Shown piece by piece: positions 23,574-33,957 of a stretch of DNA of 64,000 nucleotides. A model generated the notes under the pieces. It did not search any database. It was not told where the DNA came from and worked only from the letters and a program-made list of their open reading frames with translations. This DNA is from Abelmoschus esculentus. Taxonomy: Eukaryota > Streptophyta > Magnoliopsida > Malvales > Malvaceae. The position numbers were made by a program, and so were the translations under genes. Within the stretch, counting starts at the first letter, position 1; each line of letters begins with the position of its first letter. The stretch lies in assembly GCA_035048815.1 (NCBI GenBank), contig JAUCBN010000012.1, positions 14,200,001 to 14,264,000 of the forward strand, given 5' to 3'.

Positions 23574-23737
23574 GTCAAGGAATACGCGCTGAACGTACTA
23601 ATAGGATCAACGGCGCGCGATTATGACTTGCGAGACTCTTTTAACATAAAAGCACGAGGGGGGACGTACCGACAATCCGAACCAAAAATTAACTAAAAAC
23701 ATTAAAAAAAATAGAGGGATAAAACCGAGTCGAAAAA

Positions 23738-23856
23738 GGGGTGCAACACGAGGACTTTCCAAGAGGTCACCCATCCTAGTACTACTCTCGCCCAAGCACG
23801 CTTAACTGCGGAGTTTTGATGGGATCCGGTGCATTAGTGCTGGTATGATCGCACCC
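23738..23856 (-). rRNA. 5S rRNA
   Basis: Copy 84. G99A, C95T, G41A; TATA variant. Confidence 0.97.
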
Positions 23857-24020
23857 GTCAAGGAATGCGCGCTGAACGTACTAACAGGATCAACGGCGCG
23901 CGATTATGACTTGCGAGACTCTTTTAACATAAAAGCACGAGGGGGGACGTACCGATAATCCGAACCAAAAATTAACTAAAAACATTATAAAAAATAGAGG
24001 GATAAAACCGAGTCGAAAAA

Positions 24021-24139
24021 GAGATGCAACACGAGGACTTCCCAGGAGGTCACCCATCCTAGTACTACTCTCGCCCGAGCGCGCTTAACTGCGGAGTTCT
24101 GATGGGATCCGATGCATTAGTGCTGGTATGATCGCACCT
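24021..24139 (-). rRNA. 5S rRNA
   Basis: Copy 85. C118T, C116T, T63C, T59C, C28T, G1A; -11T. Confidence 0.97.
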
Positions 24140-24303
24140 GTCAAGGAATACGCGCTGAACGTACTAATAGGATCAACGGCGCGCGATTATGACTTGCGAG
24201 ACTCTTTTAACATAAAAGCACGAGGGGGGACGTACCGACAATCCGAACCAAAAATTAACTAAAAACATTAAAAAAAATTGAGGGATAAAACCGAGTCGAA
24301 AAA

Positions 24304-24422
24304 GGGGTGCAACACGAGGACTTCCCAGAAGGTCACCCATCCTAGTACTACTCTCGCCCAAGCACGCTTAACTGCAGAGTTCTGATGGGATCCGGTGCAT
24401 TAGTGCTGGTATGATCGCACCC
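24304..24422 (-). rRNA. 5S rRNA
   Basis: Copy 86. C94T, C47T; TATA variant. Confidence 0.97.
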
Positions 24423-24587
24423 GTCAAGGAATGCGCGCTGAGCGTACTAACAGGATCAACGGCGCGCGATTATGACTTGCGAGACTCTTTTAACATAAAA
24501 GCACGAGGGGGGACGTACCGACAATCCGAACCAAAAATTAACTAAAAACATTAAAAAAAAATAGAGGGATAAAACCGAGTCGAAAAA

Positions 24588-24706
24588 GAGGTGCAACACG
24601 AGGACTTCCCAGGAGGTCACCCATCCTAGTACTACTCTCGCCCGAGCGCGCTTAACTGCGGAGTTCTGATGGGATCCGATGCATTAGTGTTGGTATGATC
24701 GCACCT
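24588..24706 (-). rRNA. 5S rRNA
   Basis: Copy 87. C118T, T63C, T59C, C28T, G17A, G1A; -11T. Confidence 0.97.
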
Positions 24707-24872
24707 GTCAAGGAATACGCGCTGAACGTACTAATAGGATCAACGGCGCGCGATTATGACTTGCGAGACTCTTTTAACATAAAAGCACGAGGGGGGACGT
24801 ACCGACAATCCGAACCAAAAATTAACTAAAAACATTAAAAAAAAAATAGAGGGATAAAACCGAGTCGAAAAA

Positions 24873-24991
24873 GGGGTGCAACACAAGGACTTCCCAGGAG
24901 GTCACCCATCCTAGTACTACTCACGCCCAATCACGCTTAACTGCGGAGTTCTGATGGGATCCGATGCATTAGTGCTGGTATGATCGCACCC
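24873..24991 (-). rRNA. 5S rRNA
   Basis: Copy 88. C107T, A69T, C61A, C28T; -11T. Confidence 0.97.
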
Positions 24992-25156
24992 GTCAAGGAA
25001 TACGCGCTGAACGTACTAATAGGATCAACGGCGCGCGATTATGACTTGCGAGACTCTTTTAACATAAAAGCACGAGGGGGGACGTACCGACAATCCGAAC
25101 CAAAAATTAACTAAAAACATTAAAAAAAAATTGAGGGATAAAACCGAGTCGAAAAA

Positions 25157-25275
25157 GGGGTGCAACACGAGGACTTCCCAAGAGGTCACCCATCCTAGTA
25201 CTACTCTCTCCCAAGCACGCTTAACTGCGGAGTTCTGATGGGATCCGGTGCATTAGTGCTGGTATGATCGCACCC
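25157..25275 (-). rRNA. 5S rRNA
   Basis: Copy 89. C95T, C67A. Confidence 0.97.
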
Positions 25276-25439
25276 GTCAAGGAATGCGCGCTGAACGTAC
25301 TAATAGGATCAACGGCGCGCGATTATGACTTGCGAGACTCTTTTAACATAAAAGCACGAGGGGGGACGTACCGACAATCCGAACCTAAAATTAACTAAAA
25401 ACATTAAAAAAAATAGAGGGATAAAACCGAGTCGAAAAA

Positions 25440-25558
25440 GGGGTGCAACACGAGGACTTACCAGGAGGTCACCCATCCTAGTACTACTCTCGCCCAAGCA
25501 CGCTTAGCTGCGGAGTTCTGATGGGATCCGGTGCATTAGTACTGGTATGATCGCACCC
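25440..25558 (-). rRNA. 5S rRNA
   Basis: Copy 90. G99T, T52C, C18T; same haplotype as 105, 112, 118, 125. Confidence 0.97.
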
Positions 25559-25722
25559 GTCAAGGAATGCGCGCTGAACGTACTAATAGGATCAACGGCG
25601 CGCGATTATGACTTGCGAGACTCTTTTAACATAAAAGCACGAGGGGGGACGTACCGACAATCCGAACAAAAAATTAACTAAAAACATTAAAAAAAATAGA
25701 GGGATAAAACCGAGTCGGAAAA

Positions 25723-25846
25723 AGGGTGCAACACGAGGACTTCCCAGGAGGTCACGTCACCCATCCAAGTACTACCCTCGCCCAAGCACGCTTAACTGCG
25801 GAGTTCTGATGGGATCCGGTGCATTAGTGCTGGTATGATCGCACCC
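25723..25846 (-). rRNA. 5S rRNA with 5-bp insertion in box C
   Basis: Copy 91, 124 nt. A tandem GTCAC (plus strand) duplication near +86 splits box C; also C119T, A80T, A71G and -11T. Probably poorly transcribed or yields an unstable RNA. Shared with copies 106 and 119. Confidence 0.9.
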
Positions 25847-26010
25847 GTCAAGGAATACGCGCTGAACGTACTAATAGGATCAACGGCGCGCGATTATGAC
25901 TTGCGAGATTCTTTAAACATAAAAGCACGAGGGGGGACGTACCGACAATCCGAACCAAAAATTAACTAAAAACATTAAAAAAAATAGAGGGATAAAACCG
26001 AGTCGAAAAA

Positions 26011-26129
26011 GGAGTGCAACACGAGGACTTTCCAAGAGGTCACCAATCCTAGTACTACTCTCGCCCAAGCACGCTTAATTGCGGAGTTCTGATGGGATCA
26101 GGTGCATTAGTGCTGGTATGATCGCACCC
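26011..26129 (-). rRNA. 5S rRNA
   Basis: Copy 92. C117T, G99A, C95T, G85T, G51A, G30T. Confidence 0.96.
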
Positions 26130-26293
26130 GTCAAGGAGTGCGCGGTGAACGTACTAATAGGATCAACGGCGCGCGATTATGACTTGCGAGACTCTTTTAA
26201 CATAAAAGCACGAGGGGGGACGTACCGACAATCCGAACCAAAAATTAACTAAAAACATTATAAAAAATAGAGGGATAAAACCGAGTCGAAAAA

Positions 26294-26412
26294 GAGATGC
26301 AACACGAGGACTTCCCAGGAGGTCACCCATCCTAGTACTACTCTCGCCCGAGCGCGCTTAACTGCGGAGTTCTGATGGGATCCGATGCATTAGTGCTGGT
26401 ATGATCGCACCT
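26294..26412 (-). rRNA. 5S rRNA
   Basis: Copy 93. C118T, C116T, T63C, T59C, C28T, G1A; -11T. Confidence 0.97.
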
Positions 26413-26576
26413 GTCAAGGAATACGCGCTGAACGTACTAATAGGATCAACGGCGCGCGATTATGACTTGCGAGACTCTTTTAACATAAAAGCACGAGGGG
26501 GGACGTACCGACAATCCGAACCAAAAATTAACTAAAAACATTAAAAAAAATTGAGGGATAAAACCGAGTCGAAAAA

Positions 26577-26695
26577 GGGGTGCAACACGAGGACTTCCCA
26601 GAAGGTCACCCATCCTAGTACTACTCTCGCCCAAGCACATTTAACTGCGGAGTTCTGATGGGAACCGATGCATTAGTGCTGGTATGATCGCACCC
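26577..26695 (-). rRNA. 5S rRNA
   Basis: Copy 94. C94T, C57T, G56A, A32T, C28T; -11T. Confidence 0.97.
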
Positions 26696-26859
26696 GTCAA
26701 GGAATACGCGCTGAACGTACTAATAGGATCAACGGCGCGCGATTATTACTTGCGAGACTCTTTTAACATAAAAGCACGAGGGGGGACGTACCGACAATCC
26801 GAACCAAAAATTAACTAAAAACATTAAAAAAAATAGAGGGATAAAACCGAGTCGAAAAA

Positions 26860-26978
26860 GGGGTGCAACACGAGGACTTTCCAAGAGGTCACCAATCCTA
26901 GTACTACTCTCGCCCAAGCACGCTTAATTGCGGAGTTCTGATGGGATCCGGTGCATTAGTGCTGGTATGATCGCACCC
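26860..26978 (-). rRNA. 5S rRNA
   Basis: Copy 95. G99A, C95T, G85T, G51A; same as copy 31. Confidence 0.97.
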
Positions 26979-27145
26979 GTCAAGGAATGCGCGCTGAACG
27001 TACTAATAGGATCAACGGCGCGCGATTATGACTTGCGAGACTCTTTTAACATAAAAGCACGAGGGGGGACGTACCGACAATCCGAACCAAAAATTAACTA
27101 AAAACATTAAAAGAAAAAATAGAGGGATAAAACCGAGTCGAAAAA

Positions 27146-27264
27146 GGGGTGCAACACGAAGACTTCCCAGGAGGTCACCCATCCTAGTACTACTCTCGCC
27201 CAAGCACGCTTCACTACGGAGTTCTGATGGGATCCGGTGCATTAGTGCTGGTATGATCGCACCC
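27146..27264 (-). rRNA. 5S rRNA
   Basis: Copy 96. C105T, T53G, C49T. Confidence 0.97.
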
Positions 27265-27430
27265 GTCAAGGAATGCGCGCTGAACGTACTAATAGGATCA
27301 ACGGCGCGCGATTATGACTTGCGAGACTCTTTTAACATAAAAGCACGAGGGGGGACGTACCGACAATCCGAACCAAAAATTAACTAAAAACATTAAAGAA
27401 AAAATAGAGGGATAAAACCGAGTCGAAAAA

Positions 27431-27549
27431 GGGGTGCAACACGAGGACATCCCAGGAGGTCACCCATCCTAGTACTACTCTCGCCCAAGCACGCTTAACT
27501 GCGGAGTTCTGATGGGATCCGGTGCATTAGTGCTGGTATGATCGCACCC
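27431..27549 (-). rRNA. 5S rRNA
   Basis: Copy 97. A101T only. Confidence 0.97.
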
Positions 27550-27714
27550 GTCAAGGAATGCGCGCTGAACGTACTAATATGATCAACGGCGCGCGATTAT
27601 GACTTGCGAGACTCTTTTAACATAAAAGCACGAGGGGGGACGTACCGACAATCCGAACCAAAAATTAACTAAAAACATTAAAAAAAAATAGAAGGATAAA
27701 ACCGAGTCGAAAAA

Positions 27715-27832
27715 GGGTACAACACGAGGACTTCCCATGAGGTCACCCATCCTAGTACTACTCTCGCCCAAGCACGCTTCACTGCGGAGTTCTAACGGGA
27801 TCCGGTGCATTAGTGCTGGTATGAGCGCACCC
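27715..27832 (-). rRNA. 5S rRNA, divergent short allele
   Basis: Copy 98, 118 nt. One 3' C missing, C114T, C95A, T53G, C39T, A37G, A8C; lacks the T96C and C15G of copy 34. Confidence 0.94.
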
Positions 27833-27996
27833 ATTAAGGAATGCGCGCTGAACGTACTAATAGGATCAACGACGCGCGATTATGACTTGCGAGACTCTTT
27901 TAACATAAAAGCACGAGGGGAACGTACCGACAATCCGAACCAAAAATTAACTAAAAACATTAAAAAAAAATAGAGGGATAAAACCGAGTCGAAAAA

Positions 27997-28115
27997 GGGG
28001 TGCAACACGAGGACTTCCCAGGAGGTCACCCATCCTAGTACTACTCTCGCCCAAGCACGCTTAACTGCAGAATTCTGATGGGATCCGGTGCATTAGTGCT
28101 GGTATGATCGCACCC
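27997..28115 (-). rRNA. 5S rRNA
   Basis: Copy 99. C47T, C44T; last TATA variant in the window. Confidence 0.97.
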
Positions 28116-28280
28116 GTAAAGGAATGCGCGCTGAACGTACTAACAGGATCAACGGCGCGCGATTATGACTTGCGAGACTCTTTTAACATAAAAGCACGAG
28201 GGGGGACGTACCGACAATCCGAACCAAAAATTAACTAAAAACATTAAAAAAAAATAGAGGGATAAAACCGAGTCGAAAAA

Positions 28281-28399
28281 GGGGTGCAACACGAGGACTT
28301 CCCAAGAGGTCACCCATCCTAGTACTACTCTCGCCCAAGCACGCTTAACTGCGGAGTTCTGATGGGATCCGGTGCATTAGTGCTGGTATGATCGCACCC
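28281..28399 (-). rRNA. 5S rRNA
   Basis: Copy 100. C95T only. Confidence 0.97.
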
Positions 28400-28564
28400 G
28401 TCAAGGAATGCGCGCTGAACGTACTAATAGGATAAACGGCGCGCGATTATGACTTGCGAGACTCTTTTAACATAAAAGCACGAGGGGGGACGTACCGACA
28501 ATCCAAACCAAAAATTAACTAAAAACATTAAAAAAAAATAGAGGGATAAAACCGAGTCGAAAAA

Positions 28565-28683
28565 GAGGTGCAACACGAGGACTTCCCAAGAGGTCACCCA
28601 TCCTAGTACTACTCTCTCCCAAGCACGCTTAACTGCGGAGTTCTGATGGGATCCGGTGCATTAGTGCTGGTATGATCGCACCC
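28565..28683 (-). rRNA. 5S rRNA
   Basis: Copy 101. C118T, C95T, C67A. Confidence 0.97.
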
Positions 28684-28847
28684 GTCAAGGAATGCGCGCT
28701 GAACGTACTAATACGATCAACGGCGCGCGATTATGACTTGCGAGACTCTTTTAACATAAAAGCACGAGGGGGGACGTACCGACAATCCGAACCTAAAATT
28801 AACTAAAAACATTAAAAAAAATAGAGGGATAAAACCGAGTCGAAAAA

Positions 28848-28965
28848 GGGTACAACACGAGGACTTCCCATGAGGTCACCCATCCTAGTACTACTCTCGC
28901 CCAAGCACGCTTCACTGCGGAGTTCTAACGGGATCCGGTGCATTAGTGCTGGTATGAGCGCACCC
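28848..28965 (-). rRNA. 5S rRNA, divergent short allele
   Basis: Copy 102, 118 nt. Same changes as copy 98; starts the first 13-unit block. Confidence 0.94.
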
Positions 28966-29129
28966 ATTAAGGAATGCGCGCTGAACGTACTAATAGGATC
29001 AACGACGCGCGATTATGACTTGCGAGACTCTTTTAACATAAAAGCACGAGGGGGACGTACCGACAATCCGAACCAAAAATTAACTAAAAACATTAAAAAA
29101 AAATAGAGGGATAAAACCGAGTCGAAAAA

Positions 29130-29248
29130 GGGGTGCAACACGAGGACTTCCCAGGAGGTCACCCATCCTAGTACTACTCTCGCCCAAGCACGCTTAACTG
29201 CGGAGTTCTGATGGGATCCGGTGCATTAGTGCTGGTACGATCGCACCC
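29130..29248 (-). rRNA. 5S rRNA
   Basis: Copy 103. A11G only. Confidence 0.97.
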
Positions 29249-29413
29249 GTCAAGGAATGCGCGCTGAACGTACTAATAGGATCAACGGCGCGCGATTATG
29301 ACTTGCGAGACTCTTTTAACATAAAAGCACGAGGGGGGACGTACCGACAATCCGAACCAAAAATTAACTAAAAACATTAAAAAAAAATAGAGGGATAAAA
29401 CCGAGTCGAAAAA

Positions 29414-29532
29414 GAGGTGCAACACGAGGACTTCCCAAGAGGTCACCCATCCTAGTACTACTCTCTCCCAAGCACGCTTAACTGCGGAGTTCTGATGGGA
29501 TCCGGTGCATTAGTGCTGGTATGATCGCACCC
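29414..29532 (-). rRNA. 5S rRNA
   Basis: Copy 104. C118T, C95T, C67A. Confidence 0.97.
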
Positions 29533-29696
29533 GTCAAGGAATGCGCGCTGAACGTACTAATAGGATCAACGGCGCGCGATTATGACTTGCGAGACTCTTT
29601 TAACATAAAAGCACGAGGGGGGACGTACCGACAATCCGAACCTAAAATTAACTAAAAACATTAAAAAAAATAGAGGGATAAAACCGAGTCGAAAAA

Positions 29697-29815
29697 GGGG
29701 TGCAACACGAGGACTTACCAGGAGGTCACCCATCCTAGTACTACTCTCGCCCAAGCACGCTTAGCTGCGGAGTTCTGATGGGATCCGGTGCATTAGTACT
29801 GGTATGATCGCACCC
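29697..29815 (-). rRNA. 5S rRNA
   Basis: Copy 105. G99T, T52C, C18T. Confidence 0.97.
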
Positions 29816-29979
29816 GTCAAGGAATGCGCGCTGAACGTACTAATAGGATCAACGGCGCGCGATTATGACTTGCGAGACTCTTTTAACATAAAAGCACGAG
29901 GGGGGACGTACCAACAATCCGAACAAAAAATTAACTAAAAACATTAAAAAAAATAGAGGGATAAAACCGAGTCGGAAAA

Positions 29980-30103
29980 AGGGTGCAACACGAGGACTTC
30001 CCAGGAGGTCACGTCACCCATCCAAGTACTACCCTCGCCCAAGCACGCTTAACTGCGGAGTTCTGATGGGATCCGGTGCATTAGTGCTGGTATGATCGCA
30101 CCC
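29980..30103 (-). rRNA. 5S rRNA with 5-bp insertion in box C
   Basis: Copy 106, 124 nt. Same insertion and substitutions as copy 91; -11T. Confidence 0.9.
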
Positions 30104-30267
30104 GTCAAGGAATACGCGCTGAACGTACTAATAGGATCAACGGCGCGCGATTATGACTTGCGAGATTCTTTAAACATAAAAGCACGAGGGGGGACGTACC
30201 GACAATCCGAACCAAAAATTAACTAAAAACATTAAAAAAAATAGAGGGATAAAACCGAGTCGAAAAA

Positions 30268-30386
30268 GGAGTGCAACACGAGGACTTTCCAAGAGGTCAC
30301 CAATCCTAGTACTACTCTCGCCCAAGCACGCTTAATTGCGGAGTTCTGATGGGATCAGGTGCATTAGTGCTGGTATGATCGCACCC
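30268..30386 (-). rRNA. 5S rRNA
   Basis: Copy 107. C117T, G99A, C95T, G85T, G51A, G30T. Confidence 0.96.
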
Positions 30387-30553
30387 GTCAAGGAGTGCGC
30401 GCTGAACGTACTAATAGGATCAACGGCGCGCGATTATGACTTGCGAGACTCTTTTAACATAAAAGCACGAGGGGGGACGTACCGACAATCCGAACCAAAA
30501 ATTAACTAAAAACATTAAAAGAAAAAATAGAGGGATAAAACCGAGTCGAAAAA

Positions 30554-30672
30554 GGGGTGCAACACGAGGACTTCCCAGGAGGTCACCCATCCTAGTACTA
30601 CTCTCGCCCAAGCACGCTTCACTACGGAGTTCTGATGGGATCCGGTGCATTAGTGCTGGTATGATCGCACCC
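30554..30672 (-). rRNA. 5S rRNA
   Basis: Copy 108. T53G, C49T. Confidence 0.97.
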
Positions 30673-30838
30673 GTCAAGGAATGCGCGCTGAACGTACTAA
30701 TAGGATCAACGGCGCGCGATTATGACTTGCGAGACTCTTTTAACATAAAAGCACGAGGGGGGACGTACCGACAATCCGAACCAAAAATTAACTAAAAACA
30801 TTAAAGAAAAAATAGAGGGATAAAACCGAGTCAAAAAA

Positions 30839-30957
30839 GGGGTGCAACACGAGGACTTCCCAGGAGGTCACCCATCCTAGTACTACTCTCGCCCAAGCAC
30901 GCTTAACTGCGGAGTTCTGATGGGATCCGGTGCATTAGTGCTGGTATGATCGCACCC
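30839..30957 (-). rRNA. 5S rRNA, consensus copy
   Basis: Copy 109. Identical to the array consensus with a consensus core promoter and a T6 terminator. Confidence 0.98.
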
Positions 30958-30987
30958 GTCAAGGAATGCGCGCTGAACGTACTAATA
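30958..30987 (-). promoter_or_regulatory. Representative upstream core promoter (copy 109)
   Basis: This upstream region is typical of nearly all units. In sense orientation it has TATTAGTA at -30 to -23, GC at -12/-11 and C at -1. These are the spacing and elements described for plant 5S genes, where TATA-like, GC and -1 C set the start site for RNA polymerase III together with the internal boxes. Two self-complementary GCGCGC boxes flank the TATA-like element. Confidence 0.85.
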
Positions 30988-31021
30988 GGATCAACGGCGC
31001 GCGATTATGACTTGCGAGACT

Positions 31022-31036
31022 CTTTTAACATAAAAG
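31022..31036. other. Representative spacer inverted repeat
   Basis: CTTTTA and TAAAAG form a perfect 6-bp inverted repeat around a 3-base loop, about 65-79 bp upstream of copy 109. The same motif occurs in almost every spacer. Exceptions include an A-to-C change in the loop upstream of copies 183, 198 and 207. No function is known to me. Confidence 0.55.
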
Positions 31037-31121
31037 CACGAGGGGGACGTACCGACAATCCGAACCAAAAATTAACTAAAAACATTAAAAAAAAATAGAG
31101 GGATAAAACCGAGTCGAAAAA

Positions 31122-31240
31122 GGGGTGCAACACGAGGACTTCCCTGGAGGTCACCCATCCTAGTACTACTCTCGCCCAAGCACGCTTAACTGCGGAGTTC
31201 TGATGGGATCCGGTGCATTAGTGCTGGTACGATCGCACCC
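31122..31240 (-). rRNA. 5S rRNA
   Basis: Copy 110. T96A, A11G; -1 is T. Confidence 0.97.
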
Positions 31241-31404
31241 ATCAAGGAATGCGCGCTGAACGTACTAATAGGATCAACGGCGCGCGATTATGACTTGCGA
31301 GACTCTTTTAACATAAAAGCACGAGGGGGGACGTACCGACAATCCGAACCAAAAATTAACTAAAAACATTAAAAAAAATAGAGGGATAAAACCGAGTCGA
31401 AAAA

Positions 31405-31523
31405 GAGGTGCAACACGAGGACTTCCCAAGAGGTCACCCATCCTAGTACTACTCTCTCCCAAGCACGCTTAACTGCGGAGTTCTGATGGGATCCGGTGCA
31501 TTAGTGCTGGTATGATCGCACCC
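31405..31523 (-). rRNA. 5S rRNA
   Basis: Copy 111. C118T, C95T, C67A. Confidence 0.97.
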
Positions 31524-31687
31524 GTCAAGGAATGCGCGCTGAACGTACTAATAGGATCAACGGCGCGCGATTATGACTTGCGAGACTCTTTTAACATAAA
31601 AGCACGAGGGGGGACGTACCGACAATCCGAACCTAAAATTAACTAAAAACATTAAAAAAAATAGAGGGATAAAACCGAGTCGAAAAA

Positions 31688-31806
31688 GGGGTGCAACACG
31701 AGGACTTACCAGGAGGTCACCCATCCTAGTACTACTCTCGCCCAAGCACGCTTAGCTGCGGAGTTCTGATGGGATCCGGTGCATTAGTACTGGTATGATC
31801 GCACCC
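31688..31806 (-). rRNA. 5S rRNA
   Basis: Copy 112. G99T, T52C, C18T. Confidence 0.97.
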
Positions 31807-31971
31807 GTCAAGGAATGCGCGCTGAACGTACTAATAGGATCAACGGCGCGCGATTATGACTTGCGAGACTCTTTTAACATAAAAGCACGAGGGGGGACGT
31901 ACCGACAATCCGAACCAAAAATTAACTAAAAACATTAAAAAAAAATAGAGGGATAAAACCGAGTCGAAAAA

Positions 31972-32090
31972 GGGGTGCAACACGAGGACTTCCCAAGAGG
32001 TCACCCATCCTAGTACTACTCTCGCCCAAGCACGCTTAACTGCGGAGTTCTGATGGGATCCGGTGCATTAGTGCTGGTATGATCGCACCC
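31972..32090 (-). rRNA. 5S rRNA
   Basis: Copy 113. C95T only. Confidence 0.97.
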
Positions 32091-32254
32091 GTCAAGGAAT
32101 GCGCGCTGAACGTACTAATAGGATAAACGGCGCGCGATTATGACTTGCGAGACTCTTTTAACATAAAAGCACGAGGGGGGACGTACCGACAATCCGAACC
32201 AAAAATTAACTAAAAACATTAAAAAAAATAGAGGGATAAAACCGAGTCGAAAAA

Positions 32255-32373
32255 GAGGTGCAACACGAGGACTTCCCAAGAGGTCACCCATCCTAGTACT
32301 ACTCTCTCCCAAGCACGCTTAACTGCGGAGTTCTGATGGGATCCGGTGCATTAGTGCTGGTATGATCGCACCC
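32255..32373 (-). rRNA. 5S rRNA
   Basis: Copy 114. C118T, C95T, C67A. Confidence 0.97.
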
Positions 32374-32537
32374 GTCAAGGAATGCGCGCTGAACGTACTA
32401 ATAAGATCAACGGCGCGCGATTATGACTTGCGAGACTCTTTTAACATAAAAGCACGAGGGGGGACGTACCGACAATCCGAACCTAAAATTAACTAAAAAC
32501 ATTAAAAAAAATAGAGGGATAAAACCGAGTCGAAAAA

Positions 32538-32655
32538 GGGTACAACACGAGGACTTCCCATGAGGTCACCCATCCTAGTACTACTCTCGCCCAAGCACGC
32601 TTCACTGCGGAGTTCTAACGGGATCCGGTGCATTAGTGCTGGTATGAGCGCACCC
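32538..32655 (-). rRNA. 5S rRNA, divergent short allele
   Basis: Copy 115, 118 nt. Same changes as copy 98; starts the second 13-unit block. Confidence 0.94.
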
Positions 32656-32819
32656 ATTAAGGAATGCGCGCTGAACGTACTAATAGGATCAACGACGCGC
32701 AATTATGACTTGCGAGACTCTTTTAACATAAAAGCACGAGGGGGACGTACCGACAATCCGAACCAAAAATTAACTAAAAACATTAAAAAAAAATAGAGGG
32801 ATAAAACCGAGTCGAAAAA

Positions 32820-32938
32820 GGGGTGCAACACGAGGACTTCCCAGGAGGTCACCCATCCTAGTACTACTCTCGCCCAAGCACGCTTAACTGCGGAGTTCTG
32901 ATGGGATCCGGTGCATTAGTGCTGGTACGATCGCACCC
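32820..32938 (-). rRNA. 5S rRNA
   Basis: Copy 116. A11G only. Confidence 0.97.
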
Positions 32939-33103
32939 GTCAAGGAATGCGCGCTGAACGTACTAATAGGATCAACGGCGCGCGATTATGACTTGCGAGA
33001 CTCTTTTAACATAAAAGCACGAGGGGGGACGTACCGACAATCCGAACCAAAAATTAACTAAAAACATTAAAAAAAAATAGAGGGATAAAACCGAGTCGAA
33101 AAA

Positions 33104-33222
33104 GAGGTGCAACACGAGGACTTCCCAAGAGGTCACCCATCCTAGTACTACTCTCTCCCAAGCACGCTTAACTGCGGAGTTCTGATGGGATCCGGTGCAT
33201 TAGTGCTGGTATGATCGCACCC
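33104..33222 (-). rRNA. 5S rRNA
   Basis: Copy 117. C118T, C95T, C67A. Confidence 0.97.
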
Positions 33223-33386
33223 GTCAAGGAATGCGCGCTGAACGTACTAATAGGATCAACGGCGCGCGATTATGACTTGCGAGACTCTTTTAACATAAAA
33301 GCACGAGGTGGGATGTACCGACAATCCGAACCTAAAATTAACTAAAAACATTAAAAAAAATAGAGGGATAAAACCGAGTCGAAAAA

Positions 33387-33505
33387 GGGGTGCAACACGA
33401 GGACTTACCAGGAGGTCACCCATCCTAGTACTACTCTCGCCCAAGCACGCTTAGCTGCGGAGTTCTGATGGGATCCGGTGCATTAGTACTGGTATGATCG
33501 CACCC
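33387..33505 (-). rRNA. 5S rRNA
   Basis: Copy 118. G99T, T52C, C18T. Confidence 0.97.
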
Positions 33506-33669
33506 GTCAAGGAATGCGCGCTGAACGTACTAATAGGATCAACGGCGCGCGATTATGACTTGCGAGACTCTTTTAACATAAAAGCACGAGGGGGGACGTA
33601 CCGACAATCCGAACAAAAAATTAACTAAAAACATTAAAAAAAATAGAGGGATAAAACCGAGTCGGAAAA

Positions 33670-33793
33670 AGGGTGCAACACGAGGACTTCCCAGGAGGTC
33701 ACGTCACCCATCCAAGTACTACCCTCGCCCAAGCACGCTTAACTGCGGAGTTCTGATGGGATCCGGTGCATTAGTGCTGGTATGATCGCACCC
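33670..33793 (-). rRNA. 5S rRNA with 5-bp insertion in box C
   Basis: Copy 119, 124 nt. Same insertion and substitutions as copy 91; -11T. Confidence 0.9.
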
Positions 33794-33957
33794 GTCAAGG
33801 AATACGCGCTGAACGTACTAATAGGATCAACGGCGCGCGATTATGACTTGCGAGATTCTTTAAACATAAAAGCACGAGGGGGGACGTACCGACAATCCGA
33901 ACCAAAAATTAACTAAAAACATTAAAAAAAATAGAGGGATAAAACCGAGTCGAAAAA

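Larger units (their letters stand above)
17213..24587. repeat. 14-unit higher-order repeat, two blocks (copies 61-72 and 75-86)
   Basis: Copies 61-72 recur as 75-86 with an offset of 3,972-3,973 bp. Matches are strong for 61/75, 62/76, the short allele 63/77, 65/79, 66/80, 67/81, 68/82 and 71/85. They are looser for 69/83, 70/84 and 72/86. Copies 73-74 do not match 87-88, so the homology breaks there. Part of the block (75-77) recurs again at 96-98, 5,961 bp further on. Confidence 0.85.

Noticed and set aside
25786..25846. Naming the plant species from the spacer
   Set aside because: I do not recognise this spacer. The gene sequence only supports an angiosperm, probably a eudicot; a spacer database search would settle it.
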